A program made the position numbers and the translations under genes. From contig DYIS01000023.1 in assembly GCA_020723545.1 (NCBI GenBank), positions 1 to 15,660 on the forward strand: 15,660 nt of DNA, read 5' to 3'. The notes below the pieces were generated by a model that made no database searches, had not been told where the DNA came from, and was given only the letters and a program-made list of their open reading frames with translations. This DNA is from Ktedonobacter racemifer (lineage in GTDB: Bacteria > Chloroflexota > DTOL01 > JACQYG01). Shown here in pieces: positions 1-7,216 of the stretch. Numbering within the stretch: the stretch's first letter is position 1; each line of letters starts with the position of its first letter.

Positions 1-326
1 CAAGCAGGGTTTTCCTTAGCTTCCACTAAATTTGGAGAAGAGCCCGAAATCTGAATCGAACGTATTTCCGGTTGATGTTGAGGAGTGTTTATCCCAAAAG
101 AATTGGGCTCTTGCTCCATTCGCGGTAAGATAAAGGCTGGCCAATCACTCATCTTGCCGAAAGGAGAAGGTTCCTTACTAGTAAAGAATTTGTTTCCTCT
201 CCGCGTTTCCGTATCGTTTTGCGGCAAGCGGTGTTATATCTTTCAAAATCCCTGAGGTGTTTTTTATTTGGCACCTTGTGGACTCTCTCCATCTATAAAT
301 AACTGAAGACAGGCTAACAAAATGGG
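1..326. other. Gene-free upstream stretch
   Basis: No convincing gene is visible here. One plus-strand frame is open from base 1 for 17 codons and then stops, so the 3' end of an upstream gene cannot be excluded. The stretch is visibly AT-richer than the rest of the window. It contains a small hairpin (CCCAA 93-97 with TTGGG 103-107) and a longer-range 8-bp inverted repeat (AAGAGCCC 38-45 with GGGCTCTT 105-112). A weak, mismatched hairpin precedes a T run near 260-270. None of these can be assigned a function. Confidence 0.5.
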
Positions 327-355
327 TTGACAGGAATTGAATATCGTGGTATAAA
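327..355 (+). promoter_or_regulatory. Strong sigma70-type promoter of the PEP carboxykinase unit
   Basis: A perfect -35 box TTGACA (327-332) and a -10 box TATAAA (350-355) are separated by 17 bases. Transcription should start near 362. This leaves a leader of about 250 nt before the first large gene, with a terminator inside it. Confidence 0.85.
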
Positions 356-382
356 CTGCGCTCAAGAGATAGAGGAGACCTC

Positions 383-490
383 ATGACCAGCCATTGTAGC
401 CTGTTCAACAAGAATCACTGCCGATTTGAGGTACGGCCAGCGCCAAGCCCTGAGCGACTGCCCCTAGTAGTAGGCCACGAGTGTGGATAG
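383..490 (+). CDS. Candidate 35-residue leader peptide or small His/Cys protein
   Basis: An ATG at 383 follows AGAGGAG (371-377) at a spacing of 5 and lies about 20 nt after the predicted transcription start. It reads 35 codons to TAG at 488-490. The peptide has three His-Cys pairs: H4-C5, H12-C13 and H32-x-C34. These could bind metal, or the His and Cys codons could act as a control signal. The stop codon lies inside the stem TAGGGG, so a ribosome there would disturb the downstream fold and the terminator at 535-567. I do not recognise the peptide. Its coding nature rests only on the start signals and its position. Confidence 0.4.
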   Translation: MTSHCSLFNKNHCRFEVRPAPSPERLPLVVGHECG

Positions 491-534
491 GGGCGCCTGC
501 CTTCTGGCGCTGATCCAGTTTATCTAGTAAGAAC

Positions 535-567
535 TAGCCCTCCAGATCACTGGAGGGCTAATTTTAT
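535..567 (+). terminator. Intrinsic terminator in the PEP carboxykinase leader
   Basis: An 11-bp perfect stem, TAGCCCTCCAG (535-545) with CTGGAGGGCTA (550-560), has the 4-base loop ATCA and is followed by ATTTTAT. It lies 43 bases before the ATG of the PEP carboxykinase gene and downstream of that gene's only evident promoter. It must therefore be read through for that gene to be expressed. Confidence 0.8.
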
Positions 568-610
568 AGCACTGCAGGGTAGGCCGGTGAGGGACTAGGG
601 AGGTTGACAT

Positions 611-2395
611 ATGCCCATTCTTTTAGAGGAAATCACAATCGAGAACTTCATGAAAATCTTTAAGAAGATTGGTCGGCAGAAAGAAGCGGCAGGTCTTGTT
701 GCCATCCAAAACAACCCGCCGGATTTACTAGAAAGAGCAAAACAGTATGGAACGCAATACAAGAACGGCAGTTGGGGTTGGAGTTCAAATATCTGGAGTA
801 GAAGCGCTGCCGGCAGCGTTGTGGTAGAGAGGGAACAAGACCTTATAATTGAGCATAAGCAATTGATGTTGAGGGTATTAGAACACATCCTGTCTCAGGG
901 TCCGTTGATCCAGGTGGACGCCAATCTCGGACAACCCGGATCCAAGGCTGAGATGCGGTGTAGGCTTTATTGCGACCCCCAGTTTCCGGATATCGCCTAT
1001 CGTTGGAGCCAACTGAATTTTCCTGGCAACCCGTACCTAGAGCCCGATGCTCAGGTTTTCTGTATCCCGCATTATTTAGAGAACCCCAATGTCCCGGGAA
1101 GCCACGAGATGCTCAAAGTCATCAGGTTTCCTAATCACAATTATACCATCGTAACCTGTAGTTCCTATCAAGGCGAGTGTAAGAAAGCCTTTTTATCACA
1201 CTGGATATTCCACGTCTACAAGAGAGGTGGGACGGGAGAGCATGCGGCGTTGAGGGAGTTTACGGTCCGAAGGAGCGACGGCAGGGAAAAGAGGATCGTC
1301 ATGGGCGTGTGGGGCCTCACGGGAAGTGGGAAATCAACCCATGGTCTGTATATCGTTGACGAGCGCGCCGCCCTCATCTTCAAGAAGCTATTCGGCGTCG
1401 AGGTTTTGAGTTTTGTCTCCCATCAGGTTATCAAGAATGATGACGTCGTGGGTGTCTTCAAAGACCGGGTGGTCTCTCCAGAAAAAGGTTCTTGGACAAA
1501 GACGGAAGATGTAAATGAGAATCAGGTGGGCATCCATCGCGCCGCAATTGCCTCCCGAGCGCTTCATGAGAATACCGAATTCGGTCCTGACGGAAATCCA
1601 AGTTTTGCCGGCACCTTGTTCCAGTACCATGGTAAGCCCAATCAAAACGCCAGGACGGTTATTATGCTTGAGGATACAGGCTACTTTGATGGCAATGTGG
1701 ACTCGAGTGGTCCTCTTAACATGGCGGTTTTCATCAGCCCCGGATATAACTCCGATTTTGCCTGGCTAAAATTAAACGATGCGGCATTTGCCTGTAAAGT
1801 CATGGCTGATGGACGCACCACCGGCCATCCTGCTCAGAGTCGAAGGGGCGTGGGGGAGGAGAAATATGAATCTCGATACTGCCTGCCTTTCACGATGGGT
1901 GTCGGCAATGCCGCCCACGTGGTGCGCTTCTATCAGTTTATAAGAGAAGGCACGGAGGACCCTATGGAGATATACCAGATCTCGACCACCGGCAGAGTAG
2001 GGACAAAATATGAATGGATAGAAGTTCGGTTAGGCGATCAGAAAGCCAGCGTCCCCAAAACGCTATTTGAAGAAAAGAATGGCAAGAAAAGGCCAGTGGG
2101 TGGCACGGGCCCATCGATCGAGGAGACCGAACTCTTTCTCTTCCAGGCAGCGAGAGAAGCGGTGGAATATGAACCGCATCCGATCTGGGGTGATAAGGTG
2201 TTGGTGCCAGCCAAGGTTCCCGGAATAGCCAGGGAGAGGCTCAATGAACTTAACCCATTCAGCTACCATTCCCTTGATGAGATGAAACGGCTACTGAAAG
2301 CCCAGGTCTTAACCAGTAAGTTTAACCTGGACCAGCAGTGTCCGGGGCTTCCAGACTACATCTATAATGCCATGGACACAGGGCTTGAGAGCTGA
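611..2395 (+). CDS. pckA: Phosphoenolpyruvate carboxykinase (ATP)-like protein
   Basis: This 594-residue protein resembles ATP-dependent PEP carboxykinase, which interconverts oxaloacetate plus ATP with PEP, CO2 and ADP in the cytoplasm. The clearest signal is a PEPCK-style P-loop, G-L-T-G-S-G-K-S-T-H at residues 235-244 with K241, embedded in 'MGVWGL'. A downstream D-D pair in 'KNDDVVG' may correspond to the kinase-2/metal site. It is longer than typical ATP-PEPCK (about 520-540 residues) and clearly divergent, so activity is inferred. The ATG at 611 is supported by AGGGAGG (597-603). The gene ends 36 bases before the citrate-synthase-like gene, which suggests co-transcription and an anaplerotic or gluconeogenic role beside citrate synthesis. 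Its base composition is lower in GC (about 52% in one line sampled) than the neighbours (about 63%). Confidence 0.65.
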   Translation: MPILLEEITIENFMKIFKKIGRQKEAAGLVAIQNNPPDLLERAKQYGTQYKNGSWGWSSNIWSRSAAGSVVVEREQDLIIEHKQLMLRVLEHILSQGPLIQVDANLGQPGSKAEMRCRLYCDPQFPDIAYRWSQLNFPGNPYLEPDAQVFCIPHYLENPNVPGSHEMLKVIRFPNHNYTIVTCSSYQGECKKAFLSHWIFHVYKRGGTGEHAALREFTVRRSDGREKRIVMGVWGLTGSGKSTHGLYIVDERAALIFKKLFGVEVLSFVSHQVIKNDDVVGVFKDRVVSPEKGSWTKTEDVNENQVGIHRAAIASRALHENTEFGPDGNPSFAGTLFQYHGKPNQNARTVIMLEDTGYFDGNVDSSGPLNMAVFISPGYNSDFAWLKLNDAAFACKVMADGRTTGHPAQSRRGVGEEKYESRYCLPFTMGVGNAAHVVRFYQFIREGTEDPMEIYQISTTGRVGTKYEWIEVRLGDQKASVPKTLFEEKNGKKRPVGGTGPSIEETELFLFQAAREAVEYEPHPIWGDKVLVPAKVPGIARERLNELNPFSYHSLDEMKRLLKAQVLTSKFNLDQQCPGLPDYIYNAMDTGLES

Positions 2396-2431
2396 ACAAA
2401 GTTACCCAGTCAGAAGCGAGGAGCCGATCTT

Positions 2432-3721
2432 ATGGCCAAGGTACACTTCATCGATGTGACTAACCGTGACGGCGTCCAGACCGCTGGCATCAGCCTGGCA
2501 AAGTTGCAAAAGACCATGGTCAACTACTACCTGGGGCAGTTGGGGGTCTATCAATCGGAGCTCGGCTTCCCTTGTATCTGGCACGAGAGGAACTACATCG
2601 AGGCTAACCTCGAACTGGCACGCCGAGGGGTGATGGGGAGCCTGGTTCTGGAAGGCTGGTGCCGTGCCACCGTCGAAGACGTCGAGAAAGCGGTGAGAGC
2701 TACCAGCCTCCAGCATCTCAACCTGTCGGTCCCCACCTCGGCTCAGATGATCTGGGGCAAGTTCGCAGGGAGAGTGGATGCCAAGATGGTGATAACCAAC
2801 ATGGTCTCCGCTGTCCGAAGGGCGAAAGATGCAGGCATCCTCACCGTGGGCGTCAACGCCGAGGATGCTTCTAGGACGGAGCTGGGCTACCTGATCGAGT
2901 TCGCTCAAGCCGCCAAGGATGCCGGTGCCCAGCGCCTGCGATATTGCGACACCATCGGCATCGAGAGCCCCATGCATATCTGCAACCGGATCAAGACCTT
3001 GGCAAAGGTAGGAATACCCATAGAAATGCACTGCCACAACGATCTGGGCATGGCGGTGGGCAATACGATAGCCGGGGCGAAGGCGGCGCTGGAGGCGGGG
3101 GTAGACGTCTACGTCAATGCAACGGTCAACGGACTGGGAGAGCGGGCCGGCCAGGCTGATCTTCTCTCTTGCATCCTGGCGCTGGAATTCGCGCACGAGC
3201 TGGGCGGTGAGGTGGAGCTGGGGGACAGGATCGACCTCACGGTGGCACGCCGCCTGGCCCATTACGTGGCTCGTGCCTTCGGCCTGCCCTTGCCCATGAA
3301 CCAGCCTGGGGTGGGAGCCAGCGTCTTCGCCCACGAATCGGGCATCCATGCCGACGGGGTTCTCAAGGATAGGCGAAACTACGAGCTCTTCGACTACGAC
3401 TTGCTGGGGCCGGCGAAGCTTTGCTCTGCGCCAGATGGGCGGGTTATCACCACCGGTGAGTACGGAGGCCTGGCCGGCCTTCGCCATGTCTATGAGCAAA
3501 TAGGCATCATCTTCGAGGACACCGTGCAGGCGCGCCAGATATTGGAACTGGTCCAGGCCGCCAACGCCCATACCCAGATGCCCCTGACCGATGATGAGCT
3601 CATCCTGATCGCCCGCTATCCTGATCAGGTACGGAAGCTCCTCTCCTTTCCCTTGGTAGAGCCAGTCGTCAGGGGAAGAGAGACAACCCTTGAATTCGCC
3701 GGAGCTGCAGGGAATGGCTAG
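2432..3721 (+). CDS. Homocitrate/isopropylmalate synthase-family protein, probable (Re)-citrate synthase
   Basis: This 429-residue TIM-barrel acyl-CoA aldolase of the HMGL-like family condenses a 2-oxo acid with acetyl-CoA. The N-terminal substrate and metal motif D8-V-T-N-R12-D13-G-V-Q16 and the metal-binding H200-C-H202-N-D204 are intact. The family includes NifV, LeuA and homocitrate synthase, but also the (Re)-face citrate synthases known from Clostridium kluyveri, Dehalococcoides and Syntrophus. Context favours citrate: aconitase follows with an overlapping start, then an isocitrate-dehydrogenase-like gene, with PEP carboxykinase upstream. Lysine made by the 2-aminoadipate route would normally need a two-subunit homoaconitase and further lys genes, which are absent here. 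A GAGGAG (2418-2423) supports the ATG. Homocitrate synthase remains the alternative. Confidence 0.7.
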   Translation: MAKVHFIDVTNRDGVQTAGISLAKLQKTMVNYYLGQLGVYQSELGFPCIWHERNYIEANLELARRGVMGSLVLEGWCRATVEDVEKAVRATSLQHLNLSVPTSAQMIWGKFAGRVDAKMVITNMVSAVRRAKDAGILTVGVNAEDASRTELGYLIEFAQAAKDAGAQRLRYCDTIGIESPMHICNRIKTLAKVGIPIEMHCHNDLGMAVGNTIAGAKAALEAGVDVYVNATVNGLGERAGQADLLSCILALEFAHELGGEVELGDRIDLTVARRLAHYVARAFGLPLPMNQPGVGASVFAHESGIHADGVLKDRRNYELFDYDLLGPAKLCSAPDGRVITTGEYGGLAGLRHVYEQIGIIFEDTVQARQILELVQAANAHTQMPLTDDELILIARYPDQVRKLLSFPLVEPVVRGRETTLEFAGAAGNG

Positions 3722-5639
3722 AAACCTGGCCTACAAGATCCTGGCAGAGCATCTAGTCTTTGGGCGGTTGGTGCCAGGGCAGGAGATAGCAATCCGCATG
3801 GACCAGACGTTGACTCAAGATGCCACCGGGACAATGGCCTACTTGCAATTCGAGGCCCTGGGTCTCTCCAGGGTTCGCACGGAGTTCTCCGTCAGCTATA
3901 TGGATCACAACCTGCTCCAGACGAGCTTCGAGAACGCCGATGACCACCGCTATCTCCAGACGGCGGCCGCCAAATATGGCGTGTACTTTTCCAGGCCTGG
4001 CAACGGCATCTGCCACCAGGTGCACCTGGAGAGGCTTGGGCTGCCAGGCAAGACCCTTCTCGGCTCGGACAGCCACACCCTCACCATCGGTGCCCTGGGC
4101 TCCCTGGGCATCGGCGCCGGCGGGTTGGACGTAGCCCTGGCCATGGGAGGCAACCCCTTCTACCTGCCCACCCCCAGGGTGCTCCTGGTGCGGCTCCGGG
4201 GCCGATTGGGGCCCTGGGTAACCGCAAAAGACATCGCCCTAGAGCTTCTGCGCCGGCTATCGGTAAAAGGTGGGGTCGGCAAGGTGCTCGAGTTCGGAGG
4301 GGATGGAGTGGCCCACCTGACAGTTTCAGGACGGGCGACCATCGCCAACATGTGCGCCGAGCTGGGGGCAACCAGCGCCATCTTCCCCAGCGATGAGCAG
4401 ACTTTGGCTTACCTGCGGCTACAGGGACGCCAGGAGGGCTGGTGCCCTTTAGCCCCCGATCCGGAGGCTGCCTACCATGAGGTTCTAGAGATCGACCTGG
4501 AAACCTTGGAGCCTCTCATCGCTCAGCCCTCCAGCCCGGACAATGTGGTGCCGGCACGGGAGCTTAGAAAGCTCCCGGTGGCCCAGGTCTGTGTGGGAGG
4601 CTGCTGCAACTCCAGCTATCGGGATCTGATGAGCGTGGCCGCCATCCTGGAGGGAAAGAGGGTGCACAAAGACGTGAGCCTTACCATCTCTCCCGGCTCT
4701 AGACAGGTCTACCAGATGATCGCGCGGCATGGAGGCTTGGCTGCTCTCCTGTCTAGCGGGGCCCGAATCCTGGAAACTGCCTGTGGCCCCTGTATCGGGA
4801 TGGGACAGGTCCCGCCGACCGGAGAGGCCTCGGTGCGCAGCTTCAACCGGAATTTTCCGGGACGCAGCGGCCACCCTCAGGACCGGGTCTATCTGGCCAG
4901 CCCGGAGGTGTGTGCGGCCACCGCTCTCTTTGGCCAGATCACGGATCCCCGGGAGCTGGGCCATCATCCCAAGCTGCATGAGCCAGAGGCCTATCTCGTG
5001 GATGACAGCATGATCATACCGCCTGTTGAAAATGCAGAGGGCATCGAGGTCATCAAGGGGCCAAACATCAAACCCCTGCCTGATCAAGAGCCTCTGTCAT
5101 GCCGGGTTCAGGGGCCAGTCTTGTTGCTGGTTGGTGACGACATCACCACGGATCATATACTGCCTGGAGGCCCCAAGGTGTTGCCTTTGCGCTCCAATAT
5201 CCCGGCCATCAGCCAATTCGCCTTCGCCCAGTTGGACCCTGGCTTCGCTGAACGAAGCCGGGCTGCGGGGGGAGGTTTCATCGTCGCCGGCGCCAACTAC
5301 GGCCAGGGGTCCAGCCGGGAGCATGCATCGCTTGCCTCCCACTACCTGGGGGTAAAGGCAGTCATCGCCAAATCGTTTGCGCGCATCCACCATGCTAATC
5401 TGGTGAATTCTGGCATACTGCCCTTGACCTTCGGCGATGAAACCGACTACCAGGCCTTGGGCCAGGGCGATCAGTTGCAGATCGAGGGCCTGCCTCAGGC
5501 CCTGATGGATGGGAGCGTTACCATCAAGAACCTCACTAAGGGCACAACCTTTCAGGCCAAGCACGCCCTGGGTGAGCGACAGATCGCTATAATCGCGAAT
5601 GGCGGCTCGCTCAACTACTTTCGCCAGGGTGGGAGATGA
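3714..5639 (+). CDS. Aconitate hydratase, single-chain Aquifex-type
   Basis: This protein should isomerise citrate to isocitrate through cis-aconitate with a [4Fe-4S] cluster. The three cluster cysteines are visible: C297 in G-G-C-C-N-S-S, and C357 and C360 in A-C-G-P-C-I-G. The C-terminal swivel domain carries G-A-N-Y-G-Q-G-S-S-R-E-H at 526-537. At about 641 residues with the swivel domain fused, it fits the shorter putative aconitase class (about 650 residues) rather than the 890-residue AcnA or the split LeuC/LeuD enzymes. I chose ATG 3714, which overlaps the end of the previous gene by 8 bases and implies translational coupling. A TTG at 3690 in the same frame would add 8 residues. Homoaconitase activity cannot be excluded from sequence alone. 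Confidence 0.85.
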   Translation: MARNLAYKILAEHLVFGRLVPGQEIAIRMDQTLTQDATGTMAYLQFEALGLSRVRTEFSVSYMDHNLLQTSFENADDHRYLQTAAAKYGVYFSRPGNGICHQVHLERLGLPGKTLLGSDSHTLTIGALGSLGIGAGGLDVALAMGGNPFYLPTPRVLLVRLRGRLGPWVTAKDIALELLRRLSVKGGVGKVLEFGGDGVAHLTVSGRATIANMCAELGATSAIFPSDEQTLAYLRLQGRQEGWCPLAPDPEAAYHEVLEIDLETLEPLIAQPSSPDNVVPARELRKLPVAQVCVGGCCNSSYRDLMSVAAILEGKRVHKDVSLTISPGSRQVYQMIARHGGLAALLSSGARILETACGPCIGMGQVPPTGEASVRSFNRNFPGRSGHPQDRVYLASPEVCAATALFGQITDPRELGHHPKLHEPEAYLVDDSMIIPPVENAEGIEVIKGPNIKPLPDQEPLSCRVQGPVLLLVGDDITTDHILPGGPKVLPLRSNIPAISQFAFAQLDPGFAERSRAAGGGFIVAGANYGQGSSREHASLASHYLGVKAVIAKSFARIHHANLVNSGILPLTFGDETDYQALGQGDQLQIEGLPQALMDGSVTIKNLTKGTTFQAKHALGERQIAIIANGGSLNYFRQGGR

Positions 5640-5851
5640 GCCCACGGCGGGCCGCATCGCCGGAGGCGGACGGGGTCTCGCACGGTCTTTCCCGTTTCAG
5701 CCTTAATTGTACTGTGGTGGGCCCACAACATGGACGGACGGCAGTTTGACTGCCTGTGAACAGAATGGCACATCGGCCAGGGCCCGGCGTCAGCCGTCGA
5801 GCATCTGGGGATGATCGACTACTCAAATCGGCTATTCAAGGGGGTTTTTAG
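5640..5851. other. Intergenic gap between aconitase and isocitrate dehydrogenase
   Basis: This 212-base gap holds a perfect palindrome, GTGGGCCCAC, near 5717-5726. It also holds a 5-bp hairpin, GGCAG (5740-5744) with CTGCC (5750-5754). No convincing promoter or terminator is visible, so the downstream gene is probably co-transcribed from upstream. Confidence 0.4.
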
Positions 5852-6880
5852 ATGGCACACCGAGTGACTCTCATCCCCGGGGACGGCGTGGGGCCGGAGG
5901 TCGCCCTGGCCGCCCAGCGCGCGGTGGAGGTCACAGGGGTGAAGATCGAATGGGAGGTGCAGAGAGCAGGCACGGAGGTGATGGCTCAGGAGGGCACGCC
6001 CCTGCCAGACCAGGTCTTGGAATCCATCAAGCGCAACAAGGTGGCCCTCAAGGGTCCCATCACCACGCCCATAGGTGTCGGGTTTCGCAGTGTCAATGTA
6101 GCTCTCCGCAAGGCTTTGGACCTCTATGTCAACCTGCGTCCTGCCCGAACCATCCCCGGCGTGCCTTCCCGATATGAAGGCGTGGATCTGGTGATCGTTC
6201 GAGAGAACACCGAAGACCTGTACGTAGGGCGGGAGCGCCAGGTAATACCCGGAGAGGTGGCTGAAGCGATCAAGGTCATAACACGGCAGGGCAGCCAGCG
6301 CATCGTCCGCTTTGCCTTCGAATACGCACGTAGCAATGGCCGGAAAAAGGTCACCGCCGTGCACAAGGCCAACGTCTTGAAACTTACCGATGGGTTGTTT
6401 CTCCACGTGGCCCGGGAGGTAGCCCAGGGATATCCCGACATCGGGTTCGAAGACCTGATCGTAGACAACATGTGCATGCAACTGGTGTTGAATCCAGACC
6501 TGTACGATATCCTGGTCATGCCTAACCTCTACGGGGACATCGTCAGTGACCTGGCGGCGGGCCTGGTGGGAGGACTGGGGGTGATGCCTGGGGCCAATCT
6601 GGGCCAGGGGGTAGCCGTCTTCGAGCCGGCCCACGGTTCAGTACCTCAATTTGCCGGCCAGAACAAGGCCAACCCTGCGGCCATGATCCTCAGCGCCGCG
6701 CTGATGCTACGCCACCTGGGTGAGGTTGAGGCGGCTCAAAGGGTGGAAAAAGCGGTGGCGGCCACCATCTCCGAGGGAAAGCACGTGACCGGTGACCTCA
6801 AGCCGAGAAACAGGCAGTCCGAGGCCGTTGGCACGGCTGAAATGACCGACGCCATCATTGGCCATCTGGGAAAGGGGTAA
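5852..6880 (+). CDS. icd: Isocitrate dehydrogenase-family protein (isocitrate/homoisocitrate/isopropylmalate dehydrogenase)
   Basis: This 342-residue beta-decarboxylating dehydrogenase should oxidise isocitrate to 2-oxoglutarate. The substrate loop reads S80-V-N82-V-A-L-R86, followed by R96 and R117. This matches the Ser/Asn/Arg set that holds isocitrate in isocitrate dehydrogenases (S113, N115, R119, R129 and R153 in E. coli) rather than the isopropylmalate type. Y124 follows in R-E-N-T-E-D-L-Y. The overall length and C-terminal half also resemble homoisocitrate dehydrogenase of Thermus. The cofactor site reads P-Q-F-A-G-Q-N-K-A-N-P: it lacks the Lys-Tyr of E. coli NADP enzymes but also the Asp-Ile typical of NAD enzymes, so cofactor use is open. 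AAGGGGG (5838-5844) precedes the ATG. Confidence 0.75.
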   Translation: MAHRVTLIPGDGVGPEVALAAQRAVEVTGVKIEWEVQRAGTEVMAQEGTPLPDQVLESIKRNKVALKGPITTPIGVGFRSVNVALRKALDLYVNLRPARTIPGVPSRYEGVDLVIVRENTEDLYVGRERQVIPGEVAEAIKVITRQGSQRIVRFAFEYARSNGRKKVTAVHKANVLKLTDGLFLHVAREVAQGYPDIGFEDLIVDNMCMQLVLNPDLYDILVMPNLYGDIVSDLAAGLVGGLGVMPGANLGQGVAVFEPAHGSVPQFAGQNKANPAAMILSAALMLRHLGEVEAAQRVEKAVAATISEGKHVTGDLKPRNRQSEAVGTAEMTDAIIGHLGKG

Positions 6881-6898
6881 TATCTCAGGGACAACATA

Positions 6899-6927
6899 TT
6901 GACATCCCAGAGGGGATGTGTTACATT
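6899..6927 (+). promoter_or_regulatory. Promoter of the asd-lysC-hom-thrC-thrB operon
   Basis: TTGACA (6899-6904) and TACATT (6922-6927) are 17 bases apart. Transcription should start near 6934, giving a leader of about 280 nt before asd. The promoter starts 18 bases after the stop of the dehydrogenase gene, and no terminator separates the two. Confidence 0.8.
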
Positions 6928-6933
6928 TCACAA

Positions 6934-7072
6934 CGTTTAGCGAGCCCCCTGGGCTCCAACCTATTCCTCACCAGGGCTTGCTCAGACACTGTGGTCCGCG
7001 CGCTGGTGCTGGCGACAAATGGGGTCGCTCAGGCGCAAAGGTGCCTCGGCCAAGATTGGCCGGGGCTTTTTT
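6934..7072 (+). promoter_or_regulatory. Attenuator-type leader of the threonine operon, class unknown
   Basis: The leader between the promoter and the terminator folds into several hairpins. These are GAGCCC (6942-6947) with GGGCTC (6951-6956), CACCAG (6969-6974) with CTGGTG (7003-7008), and GCGAC (7012-7016) with GTCGC (7024-7028). A small hairpin, GGCGC (7032-7036) with GTGCC (7041-7045), overlaps the 5' strand of the terminator and could compete with it. I see no T-box motif, no lysine-riboswitch core and no leader peptide rich in Thr, Ile or Lys codons. The ligand is therefore unknown. Threonine, lysine or a related signal would fit the genes it precedes. Confidence 0.5.
7043..7072 (+). 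terminator. Intrinsic terminator upstream of asd
   Basis: A 10-bp stem, GCCTCGGCCA (7043-7052) with TGGCCGGGGC (7057-7066), has the loop AGAT and is followed by six T residues (7067-7072). It lies between the operon promoter and asd, so it must act conditionally. It may also end transcripts arriving from the upstream operon. Confidence 0.85.
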
Positions 7073-7216
7073 GTTTAGCCAATCAGAAAGCAAGGTGTTT
7101 CTGCCGGTATCGAAATGAACCAGCGGAGCAAGCCTTGTCTACAGGAGATATCTCGAGGGGTTCCCCCGTCGTCGGCAGGCAGCGGCTGCGCTTGCGGGGA
7201 GAAAGGCCAGGCAGGC

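Larger units (their letters stand above)
362..567 (+). promoter_or_regulatory. Structured leader RNA of unknown class (candidate attenuator or small RNA)
   Basis: The transcript between the promoter and an intrinsic terminator can form several hairpins. CCCCTA and TAGGGG enclose CCAC/GTGG around 471-493, and GCGCC (493-497) pairs with GGCGC (506-510). CAGCGCC (438-444) can instead pair with GGCGCTG (506-512), so two mutually exclusive folds exist. I could not match it to any riboswitch class I know, to a T-box or to 6S RNA. It is either an attenuated leader of the PEP carboxykinase gene or an independent small RNA of about 200 nt. A 35-codon ORF with a good Shine-Dalgarno sequence lies in its 5' half, which suits translation-coupled attenuation. 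Confidence 0.5.

Noticed and set aside
178..411. Minus-strand open frame of 77 codons
   Set aside because: It crosses a strong plus-strand promoter, has no recognisable domain, and looks like chance in AT-richer DNA.
2402..3571. Long minus-strand open frame (389 codons) opposite the citrate-synthase-like gene
   Set aside because: It is a GC-rich antisense shadow. The plus-strand frame has clear family motifs and a good ribosome binding site, and the antisense product matches nothing I know.
2432..6880. 2-Aminoadipate lysine pathway (homocitrate synthase, homoaconitase, homoisocitrate dehydrogenase)
   Set aside because: The aconitase is the single-chain aconitate hydratase type, the dehydrogenase has an isocitrate-type Ser/Asn loop, and no later genes of that pathway are present. 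Kept only as an alternative.
6934..7042. Lysine riboswitch or T-box in the asd leader
   Set aside because: The conserved core sequences of both classes are missing.
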